A DNA stretch of 64,000 nt from UBA2589 sp038120095 (GTDB taxonomy: Bacteria; Gemmatimonadota; Gemmatimonadetes; Longimicrobiales; Gaopeijiaceae): contig JAYOKZ010000010.1 in the NCBI GenBank assembly GCA_038120095.1, positions 1 to 64,000 on the forward strand, read 5' to 3'. The translations under genes and the position numbers were made by a program. The notes beneath the pieces are model-generated. The model worked only from the letters and a program-made list of their open reading frames with translations, was not told the origin of the DNA and ran no database searches. This document shows positions 35,220-43,281 of this stretch, in pieces. Each line of letters opens with the position of its first letter. The first letter of the stretch is position 1.

Positions 35220-35968
35220 GATTCTGCGCCCTCCATCAGTTCAGGCCGCCCTTCCACGAACCCCCGCACGATCGGATCATCAGAGTCGCGAATCTCGTCC
35301 GGAGTTCCCTCCGCTCGTATCACGCCGTCGTAGAGCATCGCCACGCGATCAGAAATCCGGAAGGCACTCTTCATGTCATGAGAGATCACGACTCCGGTCA
35401 CACCCAGTTCCACCGACATGCGGATGATCAGCTCATCGATGACCGCCGTCGTCACCGGATCGAGTCCTGTCGTCGGCTCGTCGTAGAGGATGTATTTCGG
35501 CTTCGTCGCGATCGCCCGAGCGAGGCCTGCCCGCTTTCGCTGCCCACCGGACAGCTGCGCGGGCACCCGGTCTTCATACCCGTCCAGATCGACCATCCGC
35601 AGACACTCCGCGACCCGTTCCCGGATCGCGTCATCGGAAAGATCGTCCATCCGTCGAAGTCCGAGCCCAACGTTCTCCGCAATCGTCATGGAATCGAACA
35701 GCGCCGCGAACTGGAAGACAAAACCGATGTTGCGGCGCATTCGGTACACCGACTCCTGGTCGAGTCGCGAAATGTTGTCTCCATCGACCCAGACGTTCCC
35801 CGAGTCGGGACGAAGGAGCGCCACGATGTGTTTGAGCGCGACCGACTTTCCCGAACCGGAGCTGCCGATCACCGTCGTCGTCGTCCCGTCCTCGATGTCG
35901 AGGGAGAAGCCTTTGAGGACCTCCTTGGGCCCGAATGCCTTGTAGACGTCCACCATTCTGATGGTCAT
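35216..35968 (-). CDS. ABC transporter ATPase of MlaF type
   Basis: A 250-residue ATPase with Walker A GSSGSGKS, signature LSGGQRKRAGLARAI and Walker B YILYDEPTTGLD. The start at ATG 35968 overlaps the permease stop (ATGA); the longer upstream open frame is a shadow of the permease gene. The combination with MlaE-type permease and MCE protein defines a lipid-asymmetry (Mla)-type importer or exporter. No MlaB or MlaC homologue is seen nearby, which is usual for this reduced operon type. Confidence 0.94.
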   Translation of the reverse strand: MTIRMVDVYKAFGPKEVLKGFSLDIEDGTTTTVIGSSGSGKSVALKHIVALLRPDSGNVWVDGDNISRLDQESVYRMRRNIGFVFQFAALFDSMTIAENVGLGLRRMDDLSDDAIRERVAECLRMVDLDGYEDRVPAQLSGGQRKRAGLARAIATKPKYILYDEPTTGLDPVTTAVIDELIIRMSVELGVTGVVISHDMKSAFRISDRVAMLYDGVIRAEGTPDEIRDSDDPIVRGFVEGRPELMEGAES

Positions 35969-36747
35969 GAAAGCAGCACCGCCGCCCAGAACGCATCGAG
36001 AACGAGGATGATCATGCTCGAAATGACGACAGCACGTGTGGTGGCCTGGCCAACGCCTTCCGCCCCACCGCGTGTGTGGAATCCGAAGGAGCAACCGACG
36101 GCGGTAATCGTCATGCCGAACGTGGTCGACTTGATCGCCGCGAACTGGATATCCCAGGGCTCGAAGAAGAGACGAAGGCCCTTCACGAACTCGGCCGACG
36201 TCAAGTCCAGCAGCGCCAGGGACGTACCCCATGCCGCAGCGATTCCGGATACAATCGACAGAATGACGACCACCGGGAACATGATTGCTCCGGCAAGCAC
36301 CCGCGGCGTAACCAGGTAGGCGACCGGGTCGTACGCCAGCGTCTCCAGCGCGTCGATCTGCTCCGTCACCCTCATCGTCCCGATCTCGGCGGCGATGTTC
36401 GCGCCCACGCGGCCTGACAGAGCGAGGCCCGTCAGGACTGGCCCCAGCTCGAGGATCATCGTTTTGCCCACCAGCGCGCCGACGAAGTAGAGCGGTACCT
36501 GGCCAGTCAGAGTGTATGATGCCTGAAGCGCGAGCACGACGCCGGTGAAGGTCGAGATGAACAGAGCGATCGGCACCGACTCGACCCCGATGCGAGCCAT
36601 CTGAGGGAGAAGGTGTGGGCCCCAGAGATCCACTTTCCTGAGCGCCCGAAACGCGTCTGCGCCCAGAAATCCCGCTCGCCCGATGGAAGCAACCGACTGG
36701 AGGGCCCCCCGGCCCACGGACCGCACGGGAGCGAGAAAGAGGCTCAT
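35965..36747 (-). CDS. MlaE-family permease
   Basis: A 260-residue inner-membrane protein of the MlaE/YrbE family with about five to six hydrophobic helices. Conserved segments include GALVGKTMILELGPVLTGLALSGRVG (seen in pieces from residue 94) and IAAEIGTMRVTEQIDAL, which are typical of the family's coupling region. It is first in a three-gene operon (permease, ATPase, MCE protein) joined by 4-nt overlaps. Its length is normal. Confidence 0.95.
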   Translation of the reverse strand: MSLFLAPVRSVGRGALQSVASIGRAGFLGADAFRALRKVDLWGPHLLPQMARIGVESVPIALFISTFTGVVLALQASYTLTGQVPLYFVGALVGKTMILELGPVLTGLALSGRVGANIAAEIGTMRVTEQIDALETLAYDPVAYLVTPRVLAGAIMFPVVVILSIVSGIAAAWGTSLALLDLTSAEFVKGLRLFFEPWDIQFAAIKSTTFGMTITAVGCSFGFHTRGGAEGVGQATTRAVVISSMIILVLDAFWAAVLLS

Positions 36748-36796
36748 CTGGAATTATAGAGCCAGACGCGACTTAGAGAACCATACCGTCGGTCGT

Positions 36797-37138
36797 TCAG
36801 CCCTGGCTCTCCAGGGTGAACTCGACCTCCTCAAGGCGCCCACGTCCATTCGGCACTTCATAGGAAATGCGAACCCGTCGGACGGCGGCATGAGGGTCGG
36901 TCAGCGCCAGCTCGACATCGAGCGACTGATCCCCGGAAACAATGCGGGTGCGGACCCGTTCTCCGGGGTCGGCTTCGGGTGCCCGGGCAGGGTTACGGAA
37001 GAGCGTCTTCGTCGACTGTCGACCCGACTCGAGCTGTCTCGTGACCGTCACCCGACGAAGCCAGTCGGGCTGGTAGCTGACGTCATACTCGAAGCCGCAC
37101 TGGTCCGCTCCGACACCTTCACGGTTGTGTCGCGCCAC
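36797..37138 (-). CDS. Small beta-rich protein, unknown
   Basis: A 113-residue frame starting with GTG at 37138. The body reads as alternating strands (RRVTVTRQLESG, RVRTRIVSGDQSLDVEL, RRVRISYEVPNG), which suits a small beta-sandwich. The frame stays open upstream to 37255, but that extension comes from the AT-rich region and gives an unlikely Phe/Lys/Ile-rich sequence, so it was not used. It lies just upstream of the mlaE-type permease gene on the same strand (49 nt). No family is recognised. Confidence 0.5.
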   Translation of the reverse strand: MARHNREGVGADQCGFEYDVSYQPDWLRRVTVTRQLESGRQSTKTLFRNPARAPEADPGERVRTRIVSGDQSLDVELALTDPHAAVRRVRISYEVPNGRGRLEEVEFTLESQG

Positions 37139-37180
37139 GCCACAAACCTCGATGATTTTTGGAAAAAATATTGAAAACAC

Positions 37181-37209
37181 ATGTTTGATTGCGAATAAGA
37201 CAAAGTCAA
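37181..37209 (-). promoter_or_regulatory. Candidate promoter in AT-rich island
   Basis: On the minus strand TTGACT (37209-37204) stands 17 nt before AAACAT (37186-37181), 40-70 nt ahead of the small gene at 37138. The -35 is good but the -10 matches only three of six positions. The surrounding ~130 bases are the most AT-rich in the window. Confidence 0.3.
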
Positions 37210-37288
37210 GAAATAAAAACACCTTGTTACGACAAAAATGCCGCTTTTCCTGCATGATCGCCGGATGAAGGACTCTGTTTATTTGACT

Positions 37289-38449
37289 TTACATGCGGAG
37301 TGGCACCGGGGCGAACGTCACAAGAAAAATCAGAATTACGAACCAGCCGACCACACGTCGCCCTCGATCCATGGCCGGCTCAGGCAGAATCACCTTCGGG
37401 TGACCGATACGCCCTCGATGCAGCGCGACGACGAGGGCAACCCATGCCCACCAGCCCCACCAGAGCGCCCCCAGCGGCACGAGCGAGAAAAGGAAGCCCC
37501 GGGCGATCAAAGCCTGCCGTTCGGGGAAGAGCGCAAACAGGATGTGGCCACCATCCAGTTGACCCAGGGGGAGGAGGTTCAGGGCCGTCACGAAAAGGCC
37601 GAGCCACCCCGCGAGTGCGAGCGGATGGAGAAGAATCACCGAGTCGCTTGCGCCGCCCGGGTCGAAGGTCACCAGCAGCATCTTTGTCAGCGCTCCGGAC
37701 CCCAGTAAGACGGGCTGCCCTGCAAAGTAGATTGCGAAAGGAGTCCACGGATCCGAATCGAGCGGCACCGCCGCCGACCACGACAGACCCACCACGAAGA
37801 GGGGGAGCGAGAGGAGGAAGGACGCGAGCGGACCTCCCACCCCGATATCGAACAGACTCGAACGGCGGACCGTCGGTCCTCGCAGCCGAATGAACGCGCC
37901 CAGAGTCCCGATCAGCGAGAAGTACGGCGGAAACGGAATGAAGTACGGCAGGCTCGCGCGCACACGATGGGCGCGCGCAGCAAAGACATGCCCCATTTCG
38001 TGAACCATCAGGACGGCGAGAAAGGGAAGAGCGAAGGAGGCACCCCGCCACAGTTGGCCGACGTCGAGAGATGACGGGTACGGCAAGGTGGCGACGCCGA
38101 ACTCGACGAAGCGGGTCGAGAACGGATCGGCGCCGCGCATGAGCGCTCCCGAGCCGAGGGTGGTCACGAGCGTGGCCGCGAAGAGAAGCGCGTGAAGGAC
38201 GGGCGACTCCGGGGGCGATTCCTTCATCTGGTACACGAGGACGACGTCCGTACCGTCCGCGCCATTCTCGAAGTGAACCGGGGTGGGCCAGTCCGCCACC
38301 ACCTCCACGACGTCCGGATGATGCGGCGACAGATCCTCTCGCAGCACGCCGCGAAGAACGGTGTCATGCGGCAGGGACGTAAGCTGGTAGCTCGAAAGGA
38401 GGTCGAACCAGCGAGAAGGATCCCGCTTGACCCCATTTTTGGCCCTCAT
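37289..38449 (-). CDS. Site-2-type (M50) membrane metalloprotease
   Basis: A 386-residue intramembrane zinc protease. The zinc motif H150-E151-M-G-H154 is in a transmembrane segment, and the third ligand is D299 in NLLPLGQLDGGH; both together define M50. There are about six to seven transmembrane helices, with a soluble N-terminus of about 80 residues and no PDZ domain. This resembles the plant EGY and cyanobacterial S2P group. The target (for instance an anti-sigma factor) is not indicated. It is divergent from rho. Confidence 0.93.
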   Translation of the reverse strand: MRAKNGVKRDPSRWFDLLSSYQLTSLPHDTVLRGVLREDLSPHHPDVVEVVADWPTPVHFENGADGTDVVLVYQMKESPPESPVLHALLFAATLVTTLGSGALMRGADPFSTRFVEFGVATLPYPSSLDVGQLWRGASFALPFLAVLMVHEMGHVFAARAHRVRASLPYFIPFPPYFSLIGTLGAFIRLRGPTVRRSSLFDIGVGGPLASFLLSLPLFVVGLSWSAAVPLDSDPWTPFAIYFAGQPVLLGSGALTKMLLVTFDPGGASDSVILLHPLALAGWLGLFVTALNLLPLGQLDGGHILFALFPERQALIARGFLFSLVPLGALWWGWWAWVALVVALHRGRIGHPKVILPEPAMDRGRRVVGWFVILIFLVTFAPVPLRM

Positions 38450-38624
38450 TACGTTCGCTCCGATCGAACGCTCAACTGTCCGGTCTCCTGTATGTCGGCC
38501 CGATCCGCGCAGCGGACCGAGTCCCTGCCGGCACCCCGTTCGTCACGGCCCTGAGGCCGCTTCCGTCATTTCCCGGTCCGCGCCGTCATGGTCGCGCCCG
38601 CTCGCTTCCTGCACAGAATCGTCT

Positions 38625-39884
38625 GTGGATATCGCCGAGCTTCAGAGCAAAAACGTCGGAGAACTTCACGATCTGGCCGAGGAGTTGAAGCTCAGCCAGT
38701 ACCATGCCCTCCGCAAGCAGGATCTCGTCCTGAAGATCGAGCACGCATTGCTCGAACGGGGCGACTCCCTGACGAGCGAGGGAGTCCTGGAAATCCTCCC
38801 GGAAGGCTATGGCTTTCTGCGCTCGCAAGTCTGGAGTTACGTCAGCAGTCCCGACGACGTGTACGTGAGTCCGGCTCAGATCAAGGCGTTGAACCTCCGC
38901 ACCGGGGACACGCTGGTGGGCGAAGTGCGCCCCCCGAGGCGACGTGAGAAATACATTGCGCTGGAGACGATCGAGTCGCTGAACGGGATCGACCCGGATG
39001 AGGCGAAGGAGCGCGGGGAGTTCGACAAGCTCAAGCCCCGATATCCCGAAAAGCGGCTCAGTCTCGAGGTCCCCGACACTGACGACGCGATCGCGATGCG
39101 TGTGGTCGATCTCATCGCCCCGATCGGAGAGGGTCAACGTGGCCTGATTGTCTCCCCTCCGAAGGCTGGAAAGACCACAATCCTCCAGCAGATGGCCGAC
39201 GCGATCGCGACCAACTGGCCCGACGTGCACCTCATCGTCCTGCTTGTCGACGAACGGCCGGAGGAGGTGACCGACATGAAGCAGAAAGTGCGTGGTGAGG
39301 TCATTGCCTCCACATTCGACGAATCACCGAAGCGCCACATTCAGGTCGCCGAAATGGTCCTCGAAAAGGCGAAGCGGCTGGTCGAACACGGCAAGGATGT
39401 GGTCATACTGCTCGATTCCATCACGCGCCTCGGCCGCGCATACAACGCCGCGATTCGCCGCTCGGGGCGAATCATGTCCGGAGGACTCGACACCAAGGCC
39501 CTCCAGAAGCCGAAGCACTTCTTCGGCTCTGCCCGAAACATCATGGACGGCGGCTCGCTCACGATCGTGGCGACGGCCCTGATCGAGACGGGAAGCCGCA
39601 TGGACGAGGTGATCTTCGAAGAATTCAAGGGCACCGGAAACATGGAGCTCGTTCTGGCACGGGAGATCGCCGAACAGCGCATCTTTCCGGCCATCGACCT
39701 GAATCGCTCGAGCACGCGCAAGGAGGAGCTCCTGCTCTCGGACGTCGAGCTGAACCGCGTGTTCCTGCTGCGCAACTTTCTCTCGGATATGCCGCCCGAG
39801 GAGGCGATCAGCTTCCTCCTCGGCCGCATGAAGATGACCCGAACCAACGCCGAGTTCCTGGACGAGATGACACGGGGCGTCTGA
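38625..39884 (+). CDS. rho: Transcription termination factor Rho
   Basis: A 419-residue RNA-dependent helicase ending transcription. GTG at 38625 is chosen because it gives the standard Rho N-terminus (Rho_N helices, residues 5-45); the open frame upstream to 38427 is Arg/Pro-rich and not family-like. The cold-shock RNA-binding domain follows (SEGVLEILPEGYGFLRS, from residue 51), then Walker A SPPKAGKTT (177-185), LLVDERPEEVTDM and the secondary-site SITRLGRAYN. The 175-nt leader between the M50 gene and rho may serve autoregulation. Confidence 0.97.
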   Translation: MDIAELQSKNVGELHDLAEELKLSQYHALRKQDLVLKIEHALLERGDSLTSEGVLEILPEGYGFLRSQVWSYVSSPDDVYVSPAQIKALNLRTGDTLVGEVRPPRRREKYIALETIESLNGIDPDEAKERGEFDKLKPRYPEKRLSLEVPDTDDAIAMRVVDLIAPIGEGQRGLIVSPPKAGKTTILQQMADAIATNWPDVHLIVLLVDERPEEVTDMKQKVRGEVIASTFDESPKRHIQVAEMVLEKAKRLVEHGKDVVILLDSITRLGRAYNAAIRRSGRIMSGGLDTKALQKPKHFFGSARNIMDGGSLTIVATALIETGSRMDEVIFEEFKGTGNMELVLAREIAEQRIFPAIDLNRSSTRKEELLLSDVELNRVFLLRNFLSDMPPEEAISFLLGRMKMTRTNAEFLDEMTRGV

Positions 39885-39960
39885 ACGCATCTTGCAGCAG
39901 CCCGAATCGGGGCACGGGCAGGTAGTTGACGGAAGATCCGTGCGTGGAGATGCTCGTGGA

Positions 39961-40401
39961 ATGAGCGATCCTGTATCCGAGCAAGCCGACCGGCGCCTCG
40001 CGGAAGCACTTGCGGCGTCCGGCGCGCGCGACCCGCGAGAGTTCTACAGAGAGCGACTCCGTGAGTTGCGGGAAGAGAACTCTGACAGATACGACGAAGC
40101 GGTGGTGTACTATAGCGAAACCCTGCTGCCGTCGATCGCATCCGGGGCAATGAATCCCTTGCACGCGTGGACCGAATACGGGCGTCGCCTCGCGGTCGCC
40201 CTGGCTCCCGGGGAAACGGTCCGCGTCGACGAAAGCGGTCGTTCCTTCCCCTACGTGGGTCCGGAGGAGGGCGGCCTGATCCTGCAATTGCCTTCGGAAC
40301 CCGGTTCCCGCGCACTCGTCGTGGGATTGCCCCCTACACTCAGTCCCGCCCAGCGCGCGACGTACGACGTTCTCGTCGCAGGCAAACAGAAACGCACCTG
40401 A
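39961..40401 (+). CDS. Hypothetical protein downstream of rho
   Basis: A 146-residue, mostly helical protein starting at ATG 39961. Its N-terminus is acidic (DPVSEQADRRLAEALAASG), the centre has EFYRERLRELREENSDRYDEAV, and the C-terminus has a strand-rich part (PYVGPEEGGLILQLP) and basic end. No family is recognised. It lies 76 nt after rho on the same strand and may be co-transcribed. The gene converges with the DhaL-DegV gene. Confidence 0.6.
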   Translation: MSDPVSEQADRRLAEALAASGARDPREFYRERLRELREENSDRYDEAVVYYSETLLPSIASGAMNPLHAWTEYGRRLAVALAPGETVRVDESGRSFPYVGPEEGGLILQLPSEPGSRALVVGLPPTLSPAQRATYDVLVAGKQKRT

Positions 40402-40410
40402 CGCCTCGGC

Positions 40411-42228
40411 TCAGTCCTCCACGAACCAGGCCACTCCCCAGGCGCCAACTCCGAGGTGCGTCGCGATCACGGGTGTAGCCGGAGCAGAGAGCACCTCTAC
40501 GTGCTCTCCGTACTCCGCCCGCAGTTCGGCGGTGATCCGGGGAACGACCTCCGGAATCCCGACCTGAACGATTCCGAAGCGGACCTTCTGCGTGCCTGCC
40601 GGAATCTGACTTCGAACGACGCGAAGCAGCTCGGGGCGTGCCCGTTTGTCTCCGAACGCTTTGCCAAAGGCAGCTACGGCACCCTCTGGAGTGACACCGA
40701 GAATCGGCTTGAGTCCCACGAAACGGCCCAGAAGCGCCTTGCCACGACCCACCCGGCCCGAAGCGATCAGTCGTTCGAAGGTGCTCACCGTGAACACGAT
40801 GCCCGACTGGCCGCGGATCCGATCAAGCTCGACACATATCTCTTCCGCACTCGAGCCCGATTCTGCCAACTCCGCCGCCTTCAAGGTCATCAAACCCTGC
40901 AGCAGTGACGCACCACGAGAGTCGACCACCCGAATCGGTACGTCGTCAACCCGCTCAGCCGCGACCTCGGCGGCGCTGACGGTCCCGCTCAGTCTGGACC
41001 CCACGAAGACACCGACGATCGACTCCCCCTCTTCGGCCGCCATTCTGAATGTCTCCAGAAAGGCAGCCGGTGCCGGCTGGCTCGTCGTCGGGAGCGTTTC
41101 ATGCGTCGAGAGGCGGGCGTGGAATTCGCTCGCCGAAATATCGACGCCGTCGCGCAACGTCCTGTCCTCCTCCACCAGCGACATCGGGATCACGTGGATA
41201 CCGTGCGCCCGAATGATCTCTTCGGACAGGTCGCCGGAAGAGTCCGTCACGACCGTGACAGGGCGGCGAGCCAGCTGTATGTGCCCTTTCGAGGCGCCGA
41301 TGGTCTCGTGCTGCACCTGCATGTCCTCGGCTTTGTGCGTTACCAGCTCGCCGACCGAGCGGAGATACTCGAAGACCTGCTCCGGCTCATCGGTGTGCAC
41401 ATGGACCTTCAGCACGTCCTGAGAGCGGATCACAATGAGGGAATCCCCGAATTCCCGCAGGACTTCACGCACCTCTGACTGAGTCGGAAGCGCTTCTCCG
41501 CGGGCGAGAGCTTCGGTGCAGAAGCGGAACTGTTCCGAGGCATCCGGATACTCGGCGAGGGCGACCGCCGAGGCATCGGCTGCAGCCGAGGCACCAGCGT
41601 CAGGAGCCGGAGAGAGTCCCTCCAGAAGCAAGAGGACCCCCTCGAGCACACTCACGAATCCTTTCGCACCCGCATCCACGACCCCGGCTTTCTTGAGTAC
41701 GGCGAGCTGGTCCGGCGTTCGCTCGAGCGAGCGTCGCGCCTCCTCGACGACCTGCGCCAGGAGAGGCACGAAATCCTGAGCCTCGGACTCTCGCGCAGCG
41801 GTCGCGGCATCGCGCATGACGGTCAGGATCGTTCCCTCGACGGGATTCTCCAGTGAAGAGTACAGGCGCTCCACCCCGGCACTCAGGGCCAACCCGAAGT
41901 CGTCGGTCGAAATCCGCGTTCGATCATGAACGCTGTCAGCGAATCCGAGGAGGAAGTGAGACAGCATCATGCCGCAGTTGCCGCGAGCACCAAGGACGGC
42001 CCCCTCCGCAGCGCCATGAGCGACATCGGATACCGAGCGGGCATCGCTGTCACGGAGATGGTCCCCGATTGCGCGAACCGTGAGCGCCAGGTTGGTGCCG
42101 GTGTCGCCATCAGGCACCGGAAACACGTTGATCCGGTTCAACTCCGCACGCTGCAGCTGAGCGTGATCACACCCTGCAATCAGGGAGCGCCGAAGACGAG
42201 GCCCATCGAGATAGGCAATCTGGGGCAA
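40411..42228 (-). CDS. DhaL (FakA-like)–DegV (FakB-like) fusion protein
   Basis: A 605-residue fusion. Residues about 10-205 are a DhaL/DAK2 kinase domain with NVFPVPDGDTGTN (34-46) whose aspartates bind Mg-ATP, and GARGNCGMMLSHFL. A FakA-type linker follows, with a degenerate middle. The last ~290 residues are a DegV fatty-acid-binding domain (VTDSSGDLSEE, TTSQPAPAAF, SRLSGTVSAAE, VGLKPILGV). In Firmicutes FakA and FakB are separate and phosphorylate fatty acids. The start is uncertain: CAGGAG lies before both a CTG and the TTG at 42228 used here; the frame is open to 42354. Confidence 0.85.
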   Translation of the reverse strand: MPQIAYLDGPRLRRSLIAGCDHAQLQRAELNRINVFPVPDGDTGTNLALTVRAIGDHLRDSDARSVSDVAHGAAEGAVLGARGNCGMMLSHFLLGFADSVHDRTRISTDDFGLALSAGVERLYSSLENPVEGTILTVMRDAATAARESEAQDFVPLLAQVVEEARRSLERTPDQLAVLKKAGVVDAGAKGFVSVLEGVLLLLEGLSPAPDAGASAAADASAVALAEYPDASEQFRFCTEALARGEALPTQSEVREVLREFGDSLIVIRSQDVLKVHVHTDEPEQVFEYLRSVGELVTHKAEDMQVQHETIGASKGHIQLARRPVTVVTDSSGDLSEEIIRAHGIHVIPMSLVEEDRTLRDGVDISASEFHARLSTHETLPTTSQPAPAAFLETFRMAAEEGESIVGVFVGSRLSGTVSAAEVAAERVDDVPIRVVDSRGASLLQGLMTLKAAELAESGSSAEEICVELDRIRGQSGIVFTVSTFERLIASGRVGRGKALLGRFVGLKPILGVTPEGAVAAFGKAFGDKRARPELLRVVRSQIPAGTQKVRFGIVQVGIPEVVPRITAELRAEYGEHVEVLSAPATPVIATHLGVGAWGVAWFVED

Positions 42229-42408
42229 GCTCAGAGGGAACTCCTGTGGAAAAACGAACCGGACTCGGTGGGACGTTCCACGCACGGTAGCGAATCTAAG
42301 GGCCGGCCGACACGACGGCACCCGAAAAAGGTGGATCGGAATGTCGCAGGGCATACTTTTCTGGCTGTCTCGCTTCTGCCCGCCCGAAAACCCTGCAGAG
42401 AAATCTGA

Positions 42409-43281
42409 ATGTCCTCCTCACCCATGTTCGGGAACTGGCTCGTCACTCTCTCCGAGGCACTGGCTTCGACCGGCGCTGCGGACGTCGATGCGGCAAGCCG
42501 TGAACAGATGATCCAGGCCTGGGCCCTGATCCAGACAGCAGGGGAATTTTCCTCGGCCGAGATCGCTGCCGGTCTCGCGACGCAGGCCGAACTCGATGTG
42601 GCCGATTTCAGTTTTCGCGAGCACTTCGTGACGTCCCTCGTCCCGCTCGAGGTCGCCCGACGACGCAACGTGTTCCCGCTCCGCTCGAATGACACACACA
42701 TCTGGATTGCCACCTCCAACCCGCTGAGTCAGGAGGCTCGCCGGGAATTCCGGGAGCTGTCGGGGCGCACCGTCATCTTCGAGATCGCGCCCGCCGATGC
42801 GATCGCAAAACAACTGGACCTCGAGTTCGGCCCGATGACAGAGGAAGAGCAGAGTCGCGCCGATGTCGAACGCCCCCCGGTGCATGCGCCCTCTGGACCG
42901 CACATCCTGGTCGTGGACGACGAGGCCGGGCAGCGCACCCTCCTTCGCTCGATTCTCGAGGAGGCCGGTTTTCGAGTGAGCGTCGCCGAGGACGGTCGGT
43001 CTGCTGTCGAACTCCTGACGGGCGAATCGACGTTTGACCTGATCACGCTCGACTACTGGATGAACACCATGAACGGACTTCGAGTCCTCCAGCACATCCG
43101 GGCACACCGGAATCCGGAGGTCTCGGATGTCCCCGTTATCATGGTCACCGGCGCTGAGGATCGGCACATCGAGATGAGTCTCTTCGAGGCCGGGACGGAC
43201 GACTACATCACGAAGCCGATCGATGCCCCGCTGATGACTCTGCGTGTACGAGCCGTACTTCGCCGGCGTCGATACGCATGA
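42409..43281 (+). CDS. MshEN-like domain plus response-regulator receiver
   Basis: A 290-residue protein. Residues about 5-140 look like an MshEN/GspE N-terminal module, with a late conserved segment LVPLEVARRRNVFPLRSND; such modules bind c-di-GMP in type II secretion and pilus ATPases. Residues about 164-288 form a REC domain: the acidic pair at D170-D171, phospho-acceptor D215 (LITLDYWM), and the conserved Lys in ITKPIDAP. There is no DNA-binding output domain. The stop overlaps the DUF5916 gene start (ATGA). Confidence 0.85.
   Translation: MSSSPMFGNWLVTLSEALASTGAADVDAASREQMIQAWALIQTAGEFSSAEIAAGLATQAELDVADFSFREHFVTSLVPLEVARRRNVFPLRSNDTHIWIATSNPLSQEARREFRELSGRTVIFEIAPADAIAKQLDLEFGPMTEEEQSRADVERPPVHAPSGPHILVVDDEAGQRTLLRSILEEAGFRVSVAEDGRSAVELLTGESTFDLITLDYWMNTMNGLRVLQHIRAHRNPEVSDVPVIMVTGAEDRHIEMSLFEAGTDDYITKPIDAPLMTLRVRAVLRRRRYA

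Noticed and set aside
36797..37255. Long form (152 aa) of the small beta-rich protein
   Set aside because: Its first 39 residues come from the AT-rich island and look like translated promoter DNA.
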